Assembly (NCBI RefSeq): GCF_014596465.1 | Contig: NZ_MECK01000190.1 | Coordinates: 1-56,198 of the forward strand | Length of the DNA stretch: 56,198 nucleotides | Origin: Streptomyces sp. CBMA123 | GTDB taxonomy: Bacteria > Actinomycetota > Actinomycetes > Streptomycetales > Streptomycetaceae | Direction of reading: 5' to 3' | Part shown: one piece after another, positions 42,301-50,801 of the stretch | Layout of the letters: each line of letters starts with the position of its first letter | Position numbering within the stretch: the stretch's first letter is position 1 | Translations under genes and position numbers: made by a program | The notes under the pieces: model-generated | The model's database searches: none | What the model saw: only the letters and a program-made list of their open reading frames with translations | What the model was told of the DNA's origin: nothing

Positions 42301-44289
42301 GTGCCGCCGGGTGACCTCGGTCAGGGCCCGCTGGACGAGGTCCGGCCGGAGTTCGCCGCGGAAGCGGATGACGCATTGGAAGTGGTAGGCGCGGTCGCCC
42401 CCGGCCAGCTGGTCGAGGAAGATCACCTGCTCCTGGCCGAAGGAGACCGGGGCCGGCCCGGTGCCGGCGCGCGGAACCAGCCTCGGCTCCGCGGCATCGC
42501 GCACGGCGGGCAGGCCGGCGAGCGCCTCGGCCATCCCGGCGATCGTGCGCCGCCGGAGCGGCAGGCCCAGGGGGACGTCGAGCCCGAGCCGCCGACGCAG
42601 CCGGGTGACGAACTGGACGGACAGCAGCGAGTTGCCGCCGAGCTCGAAGAAGTCGGCCGAGCGGTCGGCGACGGGGCGGCCGAGCAGTTCGGTGAGGATG
42701 TCCGCGAGCTGCTGTTCGGTACCGGGCCGCGGCGGCTCGGCGTCCGGGCCGGACCGCGTCGCGGCCGTCGAGGCGAGCGCGGCCCGGTCGACCTTCCCGT
42801 TCGCGGTCAGCGGGAGTGCCGCGACCACATGGATCCGCTGCGGGACGAGATGGCCGGGCAGCCGTGCGGCGAGCTCGGCGGTGATCGCCGCCTCGTCGGG
42901 CACGGCGTGCGGGCCGGGGGTGACGAAGGCGACGACGCGGTCGCGCGCCGTCTTCGGGCCGAGCGCGAGCGCGACCGCCTGGTCGACGTCCGTGGCGCCG
43001 CGCAGCGCGGCCTCGATCTCGCCGAGCTCGACCCGGAATCCGTGGATCTTGACCTGCAGGTCGCTTCGCCCGAGGAACTCCAGGGTGCCGTCGGGGCGGA
43101 CCCGGGCCCGGTCTCCGGTGCGGTACATGCGCACGCCGAGCTCGGGGTGCCGGACGAAGGCGGCCTCGGTCTGTCGCGGGTCGTCCCAGTAGCCCCGGGC
43201 GAGGCCGGTGCCCGTGATGCAGAGCTCGCCGGCGGTCCCGGCCGGGACCGGGGCGAGCGAGTCGTCGAGAAGGAGGAAGCCCTCGCCCGGCAGCGGGTCG
43301 CCGTAGGGGATGCTCGTCCAGGCCGGGTCGACGTCGCCGATCTCGTAGACGAGGGAGTTGATCGACGTCTCGGTCGCGCCGCCCATGCTCACCACGCGGG
43401 CCGCGGGGTACCGGTCGCGCACCCGGTCCGGCAGGCCCACCGGGATCCAGTCGCCGCTGAGCACCGCGAGGCGCAGCGGCCCGGGAGCCGGCACGCCCGA
43501 TTCGCCCAGCCAGGACACGAGCATCTCCAGCAGCGCCGGCACCGTGTGCCAGAGGCTGACCCCGTGCCGCTCCATGAGCTCGGCCCAGTGCGCCGGGTCA
43601 CCCGCACGCTCCGGGTCGGGGACGACGACCGCGCCGCCGGCGGCCAGGGGACCGAAGATCTCGTAGACCGACAGGTCGAAGCTGAGCGAGGTCAGTGCGA
43701 GGGAGCGGTCCCGAGGCCCGACGCCGAAGCGCCGGTTGATCTCCAGCACGGTGTCCGTGACGCCGCCGTGCTCCACCATCACGCCCTTGGGCGCGCCGGT
43801 CGAGCCCGACGTGAACATCACGTAGGCCAGGCTGTCCCGGGTGCCCGCGACCGGTCCGGCCGGCGCGGGGTCGAGGCCCTCCAGGGTGGAGACGGCCGCG
43901 TCCGCGGGCCAGGCCGCGGACGTGGACAGCGAGGCCTGCGTGAGCACATGGGAGCAGCGGCCGAGCTCGACCAGCTGCCGGAGCCGGGCCTCGGGCAGGT
44001 CGGTGGAGAGCGGCAGGTAGGCCGCCCCCGCCTTCAGGACGCCCAGGACCGCGACGATCTGCTCCCAGCCCTTGTCCAGGGCCACGGCGACCGGTTCTTC
44101 GGGGCGCACCGATCCGCGCAGCCGTTCGGCCACGGCCTCGGCCAGGCCGTCCAGTTCGGCGTAACTGAGCGTGCGGTGCGAGGTGATCACCGCCGGTGCC
44201 TGCGGGGCGCGCCGGGCCGCCGCGGCGACGAGTTCGTGCAGGGTCATCGGTCGTCTCGTTTCTCGTGCGGGAACGTCAGGCGTGCTCAC
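39355..44289 (-). CDS. Non-ribosomal peptide synthetase, A-PCP-C-A-PCP
   Basis: 1644 residues from the GTG at 44289 (an ATG 14 codons on is as likely; neither has a strong ribosome-binding site). A1 (about 15-510; FTSGSTGAPKG); PCP1 (Ser about 554 in LGGNSLL); C (about 615-1050; HHLVHDG near 745); A2 (about 1070-1540; YTSGSTGRPKG); PCP2 (Ser about 1603 in IGGHSLL). My reading of the A2 pocket, D-I-L-Q-L-G-L-I-W, equals the glycine code. A1 reads about D-L-Y-H-V-S-M-I-N; the GGATE motif recalls Cys- or Ser-type domains, but it is not a clear match. There is no starter C, epimerase or TE domain, so release depends on another protein. Expected product: X-Gly on the carrier. Confidence 0.95.
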   Translation of the reverse strand: MSTPDVPARETRRPMTLHELVAAAARRAPQAPAVITSHRTLSYAELDGLAEAVAERLRGSVRPEEPVAVALDKGWEQIVAVLGVLKAGAAYLPLSTDLPEARLRQLVELGRCSHVLTQASLSTSAAWPADAAVSTLEGLDPAPAGPVAGTRDSLAYVMFTSGSTGAPKGVMVEHGGVTDTVLEINRRFGVGPRDRSLALTSLSFDLSVYEIFGPLAAGGAVVVPDPERAGDPAHWAELMERHGVSLWHTVPALLEMLVSWLGESGVPAPGPLRLAVLSGDWIPVGLPDRVRDRYPAARVVSMGGATETSINSLVYEIGDVDPAWTSIPYGDPLPGEGFLLLDDSLAPVPAGTAGELCITGTGLARGYWDDPRQTEAAFVRHPELGVRMYRTGDRARVRPDGTLEFLGRSDLQVKIHGFRVELGEIEAALRGATDVDQAVALALGPKTARDRVVAFVTPGPHAVPDEAAITAELAARLPGHLVPQRIHVVAALPLTANGKVDRAALASTAATRSGPDAEPPRPGTEQQLADILTELLGRPVADRSADFFELGGNSLLSVQFVTRLRRRLGLDVPLGLPLRRRTIAGMAEALAGLPAVRDAAEPRLVPRAGTGPAPVSFGQEQVIFLDQLAGGDRAYHFQCVIRFRGELRPDLVQRALTEVTRRHEILRTTFHLTGSGPVQVVHDPAEVPLHELDLRAVADADREAALTAALRAEFDRDFDIATGPLAVWTLIRLAQDDWALVETEHHLVHDGWSVSVFWREIGELYSAWADGREPELADLPVQFADYAAWQRERYAARREQVLPYWTDRLAGTGTFDLAVSRPRPPKQTFRGTAIRVAVPDDLYARLRECGRDEGVSLFVVMFAGFAVLMNRYSGARDLTIGSWLANRDSPETENLLGMLVNMVGMRLRLGEDLSFQELLGQTRDAVLEALAHGEAPFEDVVRALDLPRDPSRNALVQTCFSFHDSPVPSFDWPGARGTLVEHNNGSAKFDLNVVVIPRAEQLRRAGAPGEREKLALMWEFNTDLIDQDAAQRMVDHYLRLLSSAVADPSGAVDALDMLVPEDRTAIAASSGTARDFPAEDDVVALIARQAAARPDAPAVTAGGRTLTYAELQARAEGLAGRLAALGIGPGHRVGLCVDRSVSTVVGLVGVLLTGAAFVPLDHRHPAARNEYVLDDADVKVIVTTPEIGGQFPGRHKEFVNGKPGPAPEYVADPGSEAYVLYTSGSTGRPKGVRVPRRALAGLLASIRARIGFTEADTLLAVTTLAFDISLLELLLPLVSGGQVVIADERSTSDGEALVGLLARHSATVMQATPLTWRMLVAAKWWPANRFTALCGGEAMPADLAAELVERASVCWNLYGPTETTIWSTAYRLDGGESPVPIGTPLANTVARVLDDRLRPVPPGLPGQLYLGGTGVADGYTAAGLTEERFTALPGEDGRFYRTGDVVRLRSNGGLEFLHRADRQLKLRGYRIEPTEIEQVLLAHPAVADCAVEPKGDPARLIGYVVKADAAVTSAELTEHLAAALPAYMVPQALVDLNRLPLSPSGKLDRAALPEPGPSAGTADAAGRAPLTGPEQELAALWSEVLGGVAVGPDDDFFEIGGHSLLALRLVSRVRAKLGGAISVDTVFDFPTVRSMTAELGRTGR

Positions 44290-44561
44290 GGGCCAGGTCG
44301 GCGATCCGGTGGAGGCCGCTCATCACGGCCTCGGGCTCGACACCGAAGTCGATCAGGCAGGCCACCTCGTCGACCCCCATGTCCTCGAAGGACCGGAGGG
44401 TGCGGCGCGCGGTGTCCGGGGACCCGAACAGGCCGCTCCGGTGTCCACACCGCGCGCAGGCCCGCGTCGTCGGCCGGCCGGGCCCCGTCGAGCAGCAGGT
44501 CGTAGCGTCCCCGGTCGGTGCGCGACGCGTCGTCGGCGAAAGAGAAGAGGCTGATGTCCAC
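44276..44561 (-). pseudogene. Luciferase-like monooxygenase (MupA/Atu3671-type) remnant
   Basis: The start is intact: a GTG with GGAG five bases upstream, then VDISLFSFADDASRTDRGRY, YDLLLDGARPADDAGL and RAVWTPE. At about 44440 the frame changes and the text jumps to the family C-terminus: GLFGSPDTARRTLRSFEDMG, then VDEVACLIDFGVEPEAVMSG. Intact members have about 330 residues; here about 220 from the middle are gone, including the flavin site. The reading is one deletion with a frameshift. Such FMN enzymes are common tailoring genes in NRPS clusters. The NRPS start overlaps its end. Confidence 0.82.
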
Positions 44562-44580
44562 AGGGTCTCCGTACGAGGTT

Positions 44581-45360
44581 TCAGGCTGAGGCACCCGAGT
44601 AGCGCCGCAGACCGCGCCGCCACAGGAACCGGGTGAAGGCGAGGCCGGCGGCGGCGAATGCGGCCAACGCGGCCGGGCCCGCCCCGGTCGCCCGGGAGGT
44701 GAGGACTTCGGCGGGCACCGTGACGGCCAGGCCGATCGGGATCAGGACCGTGAGCCCGATCCGCATCCACCCGGGGTAGAGGCCGACCGGCCAGCGTGCC
44801 GCCTGGAACAGGCCCGAGAACAGTTCGGCGACGTTGTCCAGCTTCACGAACCAGAACGCGCTGATGGCGATCGACATCAGGAAGCTGTAGATCAGCGCGG
44901 CCGCGCACAGCAGCGTGACGGCGAAGACCGGGACCGCCGACAGGCCCACGCCGCCGGAGAGCACCGCACCGGTCGTCGTCGTGGCCAGGCCGATCGCCAC
45001 GTCCAGCCCCTGCCACACCTTCGACGAGCGCACGCTGACGGTCAGCAGGGCACCGGCGGGCTTGAGCAGCACCGCGTCGAGGGCGCCCTCCTGGATGTCC
45101 GTCAACAGGGACAGCGCGTTGGGCATCACCAGCATCTGGGTGAAGCCGCTGAGGGTGGTGTAGACGCCGGCCAGGACCACCAGCTGGTACAGGTCCCAGC
45201 CGTCCAGTCGCTGGACCTGGCGGAAGACCAGAGCCAGTGTGATCACCGAGGTGCCCAGGGACAGCACGGAGGTGGCGATGCGCAGCAGGAAGTTCGCCCG
45301 GTACTGCATCTCGTTGAGCAGCAGCAGGCGCAGGTACAGCGCGGCCAGTCGGATGTTCAC
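44581..45360 (-). CDS. ABC-2 family transporter permease, second subunit
   Basis: 259 residues, about six membrane segments (for example LALVFRQV, VPVFAVTLLCAAALIYSFLMSIAISAFWF, LAAFAAAGLAFTRFLW). It has the DUF990/ABC-2 pattern: EMQYRANFLLRI at the N-terminus, VMPNALSLLTDIQEGALDAVLLKP in the middle and FLWRRGLRRYSGASA at the end. The GTG start overlaps the stop of the other permease (GTGA). Together with that permease and the ATPase it should form an exporter of the cluster product or a resistance pump (inference). Confidence 0.87.
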   Translation of the reverse strand: MNIRLAALYLRLLLLNEMQYRANFLLRIATSVLSLGTSVITLALVFRQVQRLDGWDLYQLVVLAGVYTTLSGFTQMLVMPNALSLLTDIQEGALDAVLLKPAGALLTVSVRSSKVWQGLDVAIGLATTTTGAVLSGGVGLSAVPVFAVTLLCAAALIYSFLMSIAISAFWFVKLDNVAELFSGLFQAARWPVGLYPGWMRIGLTVLIPIGLAVTVPAEVLTSRATGAGPAALAAFAAAGLAFTRFLWRRGLRRYSGASA

Positions 45361-46187
45361 GCGCCCACCCCGGTGTACCGGCGCACGGCGCGCCGCCAGA
45401 CCACCGCCACGAGCAGCGCTCCCACGCCGATCCACAGCGCCTGGACGCCCAGTCCCGCCAGGAGCCGCGGAGCCGGGCCGGGTGCGATCAGCGCGTTGAT
45501 CGGGAAGCTGAACATCCACTCGAACGGGAACCACCCGGCCGCGCTCCGCATCCACTGCGGCAGCAGTGCGAGCGGCACCAGCCGTCCGGACAGCAGGAGT
45601 TCGAGCAGGAGGTAGAGCTCGAACAGCGCGCTCGCCCTGGTGGTCCAGAACGTCACCAGCCCGATCAGCCAGAGGAACAGCGAGCGGATGACGAACGCCG
45701 CCCAGATCGACACCAGGAAGACCAGCACACCGACCGGGGTCGGATGCGCCGTCGGGTGGAACAGCAGGACGAGCACGGCGGCGACGGGAAGCCACTGGGC
45801 GATCCAGACGATCTTGGCCCCGCCGAAGCCGGCCAGGTCGTAGTGGATCGGATGGATCGGCAGCAGCATCCGGCCCGACATCCGGCCGGTGGTGATCCGG
45901 TGCTCGAACCCGGCCGGCGCGTAGCCGACGTTCATGTTCCGCACCAGGGTCCAGGTGATGTAGTAGGCCGCCAGGGTGCCCGGCGTGTACCCGTCGACGG
46001 ATCCGCCCTGGGCGCGGGCGATCGCCGACCACACGACCAGGTAGATCACCGGCTCGGTGAGCATGCCGGCCATCAGCAGCAGGCTGCTGGCGCGATAGGT
46101 CAGCTGCTGGGTCATCGACTGCCGGCCGGCGGCCGCGTAGAAGGCGGCCAGCGCCCGCACGCGGTCCGCCGCGGCCCCGGCCGTCAT
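45357..46187 (-). CDS. ABC-2 family transporter permease, first subunit
   Basis: 276 residues, about six membrane segments. It is a paralogue of the next gene: the N-terminus SMTQQLTYRASSLLLMAGML is equivalent to the EMQYRANFLL segment there, and the end VVWRRAVRRYTGVGA is nearly the same. The middle shows ITTGRMSGRMLLPIHPI. It overlaps both neighbours by 4 bases, so the three transporter genes are translated as one unit. It would pair with the neighbour as a heterodimer. Confidence 0.87.
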   Translation of the reverse strand: MTAGAAADRVRALAAFYAAAGRQSMTQQLTYRASSLLLMAGMLTEPVIYLVVWSAIARAQGGSVDGYTPGTLAAYYITWTLVRNMNVGYAPAGFEHRITTGRMSGRMLLPIHPIHYDLAGFGGAKIVWIAQWLPVAAVLVLLFHPTAHPTPVGVLVFLVSIWAAFVIRSLFLWLIGLVTFWTTRASALFELYLLLELLLSGRLVPLALLPQWMRSAAGWFPFEWMFSFPINALIAPGPAPRLLAGLGVQALWIGVGALLVAVVWRRAVRRYTGVGA

Positions 46188-47227
46188 GGGGCCGCCGCCG
46201 TGGCCGGGGCGCCGTGGCCCGCCGGGTCGGCGCTGTCGACCCGCAGGTCGACCGCGTCCGAGGTGAAGATGTGCTCGATGACGTCCTCGATCGCGGGCCG
46301 CGTCACGGTGAGGTCCGTGACCCCACCCCCGGCCAGCAACCGGGTCGTCACCTCCGGCACCCGTGCCGCCTCGACCCGGACCCGCAACCGCCCGGCGGAA
46401 GCGGGCCGGCACTCGCCGAACCCGCTCAGGTCCACGTCGGGACCGGTCGGCGTCACCTCGATGTCGCGGTGCGCGGCGAAGCGCTCGCCGAGCTGCGACA
46501 GGTCTCCGTCGTAGAGCACCCGGCCGCGGTGGACCACCACGACCCGTTGGCAGAGCGCTTCGATGTCGGCCATGTAGTGGCTGGTCAGCAGCACGGTCGC
46601 GGACCGGGTCCGGTTGTAGTCGGCGACGAACGTCCGGATCCGCCGCTGCATGGCGACGTCCAGGCCGAGGGTCGGCTCGTCCAGGAACAGCATCTCCGGC
46701 CCGTGCAGCAGCGAGCCGACCAGCTCCATCTTCATCCGCTCGCCCAGCGAGAGGTTGCGTACCGGCTTGCGCACCAGGTCGCCGAGGTCCAGCAGTTCGA
46801 CCAGTTCGTCCCTGGTCTGCCGGAAACGCTCGCGGGGGATCCGGTAGATCGCCCGGTTGAGCTCGAAGGAGTCGACGGCGGGCAGATCCCATTGCAACTG
46901 GTACCGGTTGCCCATGACCAGCGCCATGCGGCGCAGGTAGGCCGGCTCGCGCCGGGCCGGATCGTGGCCGAGCACGCGCACCGATCCCGTCGAGGGGTGG
47001 AGCAGCCCGGAGAGCAGCTTGAGCAGGGTGGTCTTTCCTGCCCCGTTCGCGCCGAGGATGCCGACGATCTCTCCCGGCTCGACCCGGATGCCCACGTCCT
47101 GCAGGGCGTGCACCTGTTGCTTGCGCCGGCGGACCAGGACGCCGACCGCCGAGCGCAGCCCGGCGTCCCGTTCCGCCACGGTGAACGACCGGCCGAGCCC
47201 GGACGCCTCGATGGCCGCAGGGGTCAC
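46184..47227 (-). CDS. ABC transporter ATP-binding protein
   Basis: 347 residues. Walker A GANGAGKT (59-66), Q-loop region, signature LSLGERMK, Walker B LFLDEPTLGLD and His-switch LTSHYM. A C-terminal extension of about 100 residues (after VVVHRGRVLYDGDL) is typical of DUF990-type drug exporters. The GTG start overlaps the dehydratase stop. It powers the two permeases that follow. Confidence 0.95.
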   Translation of the reverse strand: MTPAAIEASGLGRSFTVAERDAGLRSAVGVLVRRRKQQVHALQDVGIRVEPGEIVGILGANGAGKTTLLKLLSGLLHPSTGSVRVLGHDPARREPAYLRRMALVMGNRYQLQWDLPAVDSFELNRAIYRIPRERFRQTRDELVELLDLGDLVRKPVRNLSLGERMKMELVGSLLHGPEMLFLDEPTLGLDVAMQRRIRTFVADYNRTRSATVLLTSHYMADIEALCQRVVVVHRGRVLYDGDLSQLGERFAAHRDIEVTPTGPDVDLSGFGECRPASAGRLRVRVEAARVPEVTTRLLAGGGVTDLTVTRPAIEDVIEHIFTSDAVDLRVDSADPAGHGAPATAAAP

Positions 47228-49557
47228 AGCCGGGCTCCCTCGGTGCCGAGCGGGTCGACGAGCACCATCCGGAGCTCGGCCGTGTACGGGGCGCCGGCGG
47301 CGTCGGTCAGCCAGGTCTGGCCGAGGTCCGGCAGCATCTCCGAGATCGTCACGCTCCGGCGTTCGGCGGTGTCCGCCGCGGCCCGGCGCACCGCGCGCGC
47401 GGTCTGCTCCAGCATCAGGACGCTGCTGAAGTCGGTCAGGGTCGGCTTGCGCTCGGTGTGCACGCGGCAGAAGGTCCGCACCGGCATGTCGTGCGCCTCC
47501 CGGAACCTCTGCGCCTCCCGGAACCGCCGGGCCGCGGTCTTGGCGAACGCCCACTCCAGCTCGGCCGGCTCGAAGCTCCAGGCCTCCCGTTGGACCACCA
47601 GGCGGCCGATCGAGATCCGCGGCAGGTGCCGGGCCGGCGCCAGCGGGCGGAACGCGCCCACGATCGCGGCGGAGACCTGCTCGGCGAGCACCTCCAGCAG
47701 GTCCCACGGTCCCTCGCCGGTCTTCGAGACCACCACCAGGCGCCCGTCCTCGCGGCACACCTCCAACGCGGCGGACGGGAACACCGGGCCGGGCGCGCCG
47801 GTGTCGCTGTCGTGCAGGCACCAGTACCGGAAGTGCGGCGAGAGCAGCGCGGCCGGGTAGCTGCGGGAGTTGACCAGTGGTGAGTCCTTGCTGGGCACCG
47901 AGTACCAGCGGCGGCCGGCGTGGTCGCGCTCCGCGGCTTCGAGCAGTCGGCCGACGTCCGCGTGCCGCTCCACGAAGGGGCGGGCCTCGAGCGTGTTCGT
48001 GGCCAGATGCAGCTCGCCCATCACCGCCGTGAACTGCCCGAGGCGCACCGCGTCCAGCCCGGCCGCGGCGATCATCAGGTCGGGGGAGTGGTGCCGCGCC
48101 GCGGACCACAACGGGGCGGTCGCGGGGAACTCCCGGCGGACCGCGTCCCGGATCGACTCGACGGTCGGTTCGTGGCGCCGCGCGCCGTCCGGTACCCGGA
48201 GGATCCGCGCCCACTTGGCCTGCAGCCGGGACACCGCGTCCGCCACCGGCTCCGGCGGCCCGCCGCGGGTCGTCAGCTGCCGGGTGGCCATCCCCAGCAG
48301 CTGGGACAGCGGAAGGCGGTCGCGGCCGCTGGCGCGGCTGTGCCGGTCGAGCAGGGAACCGAACAGGTCCAGGTAGTTGCGGCCGGCGCGGTCGGCGAAC
48401 CACCGGGCGCTGTCGGCCACCAGGCCGAGCGGCCCGCCGATCGCCTCCTGCACCGGTCGTCCGATCTCCAGATCCACGTCGCGCCTGGTGTCCTCGTAGA
48501 CCAGGGTCCGCCCGGCGTACATCTCGCCGTGCCTGCGTACGGCGTCGCTGCCGGTGATCCGCAGGAACGCCTCGTCCAGCGCCGCGGTGGCGGCCATCAG
48601 CTGGTCCGGCCGGCCGGCCGCCGCGGCGACCGCGTCCCGGCCGCGCTCCAGCTCGTCGAGCGCGGCGAGCGCGCGCTCGCGCGGCTCCCGGTCGCCGACC
48701 AGGGCGAGCCGTTCCCGCAACGTCCGTTCGGGATGCGCCTCGATCGGACCGCTCAGGTCCATCCGCACCACGCCGTCGTCCAGCCACGGCCGCAGCTCCT
48801 CGACGATCGAGTCGACCGTCGAGGTGTCCCGCCGCGCCGCCAGCTCGGCGAGGGTCCGCGATCCGTCGCACATCCGGAGCAGGGACAGGACGCCGGGCGG
48901 CAGCTCGACGGGTTCCCGGTAAGGACGCAGGAGCCGGTCGTCGTCCACGAAGACCCCGCCGGAGAGCACCGGCCGCAGCCATGGGCGCATGCCGGGCTGG
49001 TCGGACAGACGCCGGGCGAGCGTGTCGATCGCCCAGTTCTCGAAGTAGACCGTGCGGTCGGCGAGCAGGCCGGGCCCGCCGGCGCAGTCCATCGGCCGGT
49101 CGGACTCGGTCAGCCGACCCCAGGCGGCCGGGCCGAAGAAGCCGATGGTGTCGTTCTTGACGGTGTACCGCTGCAGGTAGTTGGCGACGAGTTGCAGATG
49201 CTTGAGCTCCGTGGTGCGGCCCGGTTCGGCCGGCCGGCCGACCTTGTCCACGGCGCTGCGCACCGCGGCGGGGTTCTGCCAGGCGACGGCCTCGCGGAAC
49301 CGCGGGTCGGCCGCCACCTCGCGCAGCGAGTCCGCCAGCCGTTCGAGCTCCGCCTTCCACAGCCCGTCGAACTCCTGGTCCGGAAGACCGGCGGCCTGCG
49401 CCAGGCCGGGCGCCGAGAGCCGGCGCGCCTCGGTCGCCGGGAAGCCGGCGCCGCGCAGCACGACGTCACGCCACACGGCCCAGTCGGAGCCGGCCAGCGG
49501 GAGCAGGTGGGAGCGCTCGTCCGTCTCCGGCCGCGCGGGCTGTCGCGGCGCCGTCAC
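47224..49557 (-). CDS. Short LanB-like protein (lantibiotic dehydratase N-terminal domain only)
   Basis: 777 residues from a GTG overlapping the radical SAM stop, with GAGGGGGAG upstream. Typical LanB N-domain text: VLRGAGFPA near the start, YTVKNDTIGFFGPAAWG near 140, then WSAARHHSPD, GELHLATNTL, VSEMLPD-like TISEMLPDLGQTWL and YTAELRMVLVDP at the end. Full LanBs have about 1000 residues with a C-terminal elimination domain, which is absent. Enzymes of this family use glutamyl-tRNA to activate Ser/Thr. Short members include PEARLs, which join amino acids from tRNA to a carrier peptide. No precursor peptide is seen in the window. Confidence 0.88.
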   Translation of the reverse strand: MTAPRQPARPETDERSHLLPLAGSDWAVWRDVVLRGAGFPATEARRLSAPGLAQAAGLPDQEFDGLWKAELERLADSLREVAADPRFREAVAWQNPAAVRSAVDKVGRPAEPGRTTELKHLQLVANYLQRYTVKNDTIGFFGPAAWGRLTESDRPMDCAGGPGLLADRTVYFENWAIDTLARRLSDQPGMRPWLRPVLSGGVFVDDDRLLRPYREPVELPPGVLSLLRMCDGSRTLAELAARRDTSTVDSIVEELRPWLDDGVVRMDLSGPIEAHPERTLRERLALVGDREPRERALAALDELERGRDAVAAAAGRPDQLMAATAALDEAFLRITGSDAVRRHGEMYAGRTLVYEDTRRDVDLEIGRPVQEAIGGPLGLVADSARWFADRAGRNYLDLFGSLLDRHSRASGRDRLPLSQLLGMATRQLTTRGGPPEPVADAVSRLQAKWARILRVPDGARRHEPTVESIRDAVRREFPATAPLWSAARHHSPDLMIAAAGLDAVRLGQFTAVMGELHLATNTLEARPFVERHADVGRLLEAAERDHAGRRWYSVPSKDSPLVNSRSYPAALLSPHFRYWCLHDSDTGAPGPVFPSAALEVCREDGRLVVVSKTGEGPWDLLEVLAEQVSAAIVGAFRPLAPARHLPRISIGRLVVQREAWSFEPAELEWAFAKTAARRFREAQRFREAHDMPVRTFCRVHTERKPTLTDFSSVLMLEQTARAVRRAAADTAERRSVTISEMLPDLGQTWLTDAAGAPYTAELRMVLVDPLGTEGARL

Positions 49558-50801
49558 TGCTCCCCCTCGGCAGCGGGCGCCGGGCGGACGGACAACGGCA
49601 GCAGTCGGCTCCCCGGCGGCGCGATCGCCGGACCGGGCACGAAGGACGCGCACAGGGAGCGGGTCAGCCGCGTCCGGTGCTTCTCGTACGGTTGGTACGA
49701 CTCGTGGTCGAAGTCCAGGTAGCGGTTGCGGTAGCACCAGCGGCAGTCCTCGAACTTCGGGTCGATGTGCTCGCGGCCGGCGCCGTGCTGGGCGCGCAAC
49801 GACAGGTACTGCTCGTTGTTCCAGATCTCCCGCAGGCCGGCGGTGTTCAGATCGCCGACCAGATGGTGCTCCGCGGGCGAGCCGATCAGGTGGTCGCAGA
49901 AGCCCACGCCACCGCGGTAGTTGACGTACAGGTACATCCACGGATGCGTGCAGGTCTTGTTCGCCGTGTCGTCGTCGGCCCACAGCTCGTCCAGCGCCGT
50001 GTTGAGCTGAACGTCCACCTCGGTCGACTCGGCCACCTCCGCCAGTTCGGCGAGCGCGCGGAGCACCTCGGGACGGTGGTACAGCAGTTGGTCCGGATGC
50101 CCGTCCGGGAGGGTGATCGGGCTGAGGTGCATGCCGACGCCGAGCCGTGCGGCGTGCTTGGCGATGGTGGTCAGCTCGTCGAGTGCCGCGGGCTGCACGG
50201 TCACGTTGAGGTGGATGTTGCCGGTGCCCACTCCGCTGGCGTGTGCCTCGTCGACCAGCACCTCCAGGTTGCGCAGCACCACGTTCATGTCGGCGCCGCG
50301 GCGGACCTTGCCGAACGTCTCGCGCTCGCCGGCGTCGAAGGACACCGAGATCAGGGCGCCGGAACGCACGAGCTTGCGCCACGTCGCCTCGTGGAACGCC
50401 GTCAGGTTGGTCACCATGCGGACCCGGCAGCCGTAGTCGAGGGTCTGGTCGACGAACCGGGGGAAGTTCTTCAGGATCGTGCTCTCGCCCCAGCCGCGCA
50501 GGTCCACGATCTCGGCGGTGGGGAACAGTTCGTGCGCGATCCGGTCGAACAGCTCCTGGCTCATGTTGCGGGAGCGGTCGAACTTGCCGGCCGAGCGGCA
50601 CATCGGGCAGGAGAGGTTGCAGTTCTCGGTCAGCTCCACGAACAGCACCCGGGGCAGGCTGTGCAGACGCGTCGCCCGCTGCTCGAACTCACGGAGGTTC
50701 AGCTCGTGGTTCTCGAGGCGGGCCTCGGTCCACTCGACGTGGCTGCTCGGACGCCGCTGCGCGGGCGGTGCGGACGGAGTGCTCTCGATCATGCCTGTCA
50801 C
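49554..50801 (-). CDS. Radical SAM enzyme with twitch/SPASM-like C-terminus
   Basis: 415 residues from the GTG at 50801, which overlaps the thioesterase stop as GTGA (an ATG three codons on is the alternative). The [4Fe-4S]-SAM site is Cys61-x3-Cys65-x2-Cys68 (ENCNLSCPMCRS), then DLRGWGEST for the GGE-like SAM contact. The C-terminus has further cysteines in KTCTHPW, GVGFCDHL and DCRWCYRN, enough for one more cluster. General layout resembles BlsE- and AviX12-like enzymes of antibiotic clusters, as well as peptide-modifying SPASM proteins. The substrate is unknown. Confidence 0.9.
   Translation of the reverse strand: MTGMIESTPSAPPAQRRPSSHVEWTEARLENHELNLREFEQRATRLHSLPRVLFVELTENCNLSCPMCRSAGKFDRSRNMSQELFDRIAHELFPTAEIVDLRGWGESTILKNFPRFVDQTLDYGCRVRMVTNLTAFHEATWRKLVRSGALISVSFDAGERETFGKVRRGADMNVVLRNLEVLVDEAHASGVGTGNIHLNVTVQPAALDELTTIAKHAARLGVGMHLSPITLPDGHPDQLLYHRPEVLRALAELAEVAESTEVDVQLNTALDELWADDDTANKTCTHPWMYLYVNYRGGVGFCDHLIGSPAEHHLVGDLNTAGLREIWNNEQYLSLRAQHGAGREHIDPKFEDCRWCYRNRYLDFDHESYQPYEKHRTRLTRSLCASFVPGPAIAPPGSRLLPLSVRPAPAAEGEQ

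Noticed and set aside
39484..44505. A 1673-codon open frame on the plus strand
   Set aside because: It is antisense to the NRPS, whose domains and motifs are unmistakable on the minus strand.
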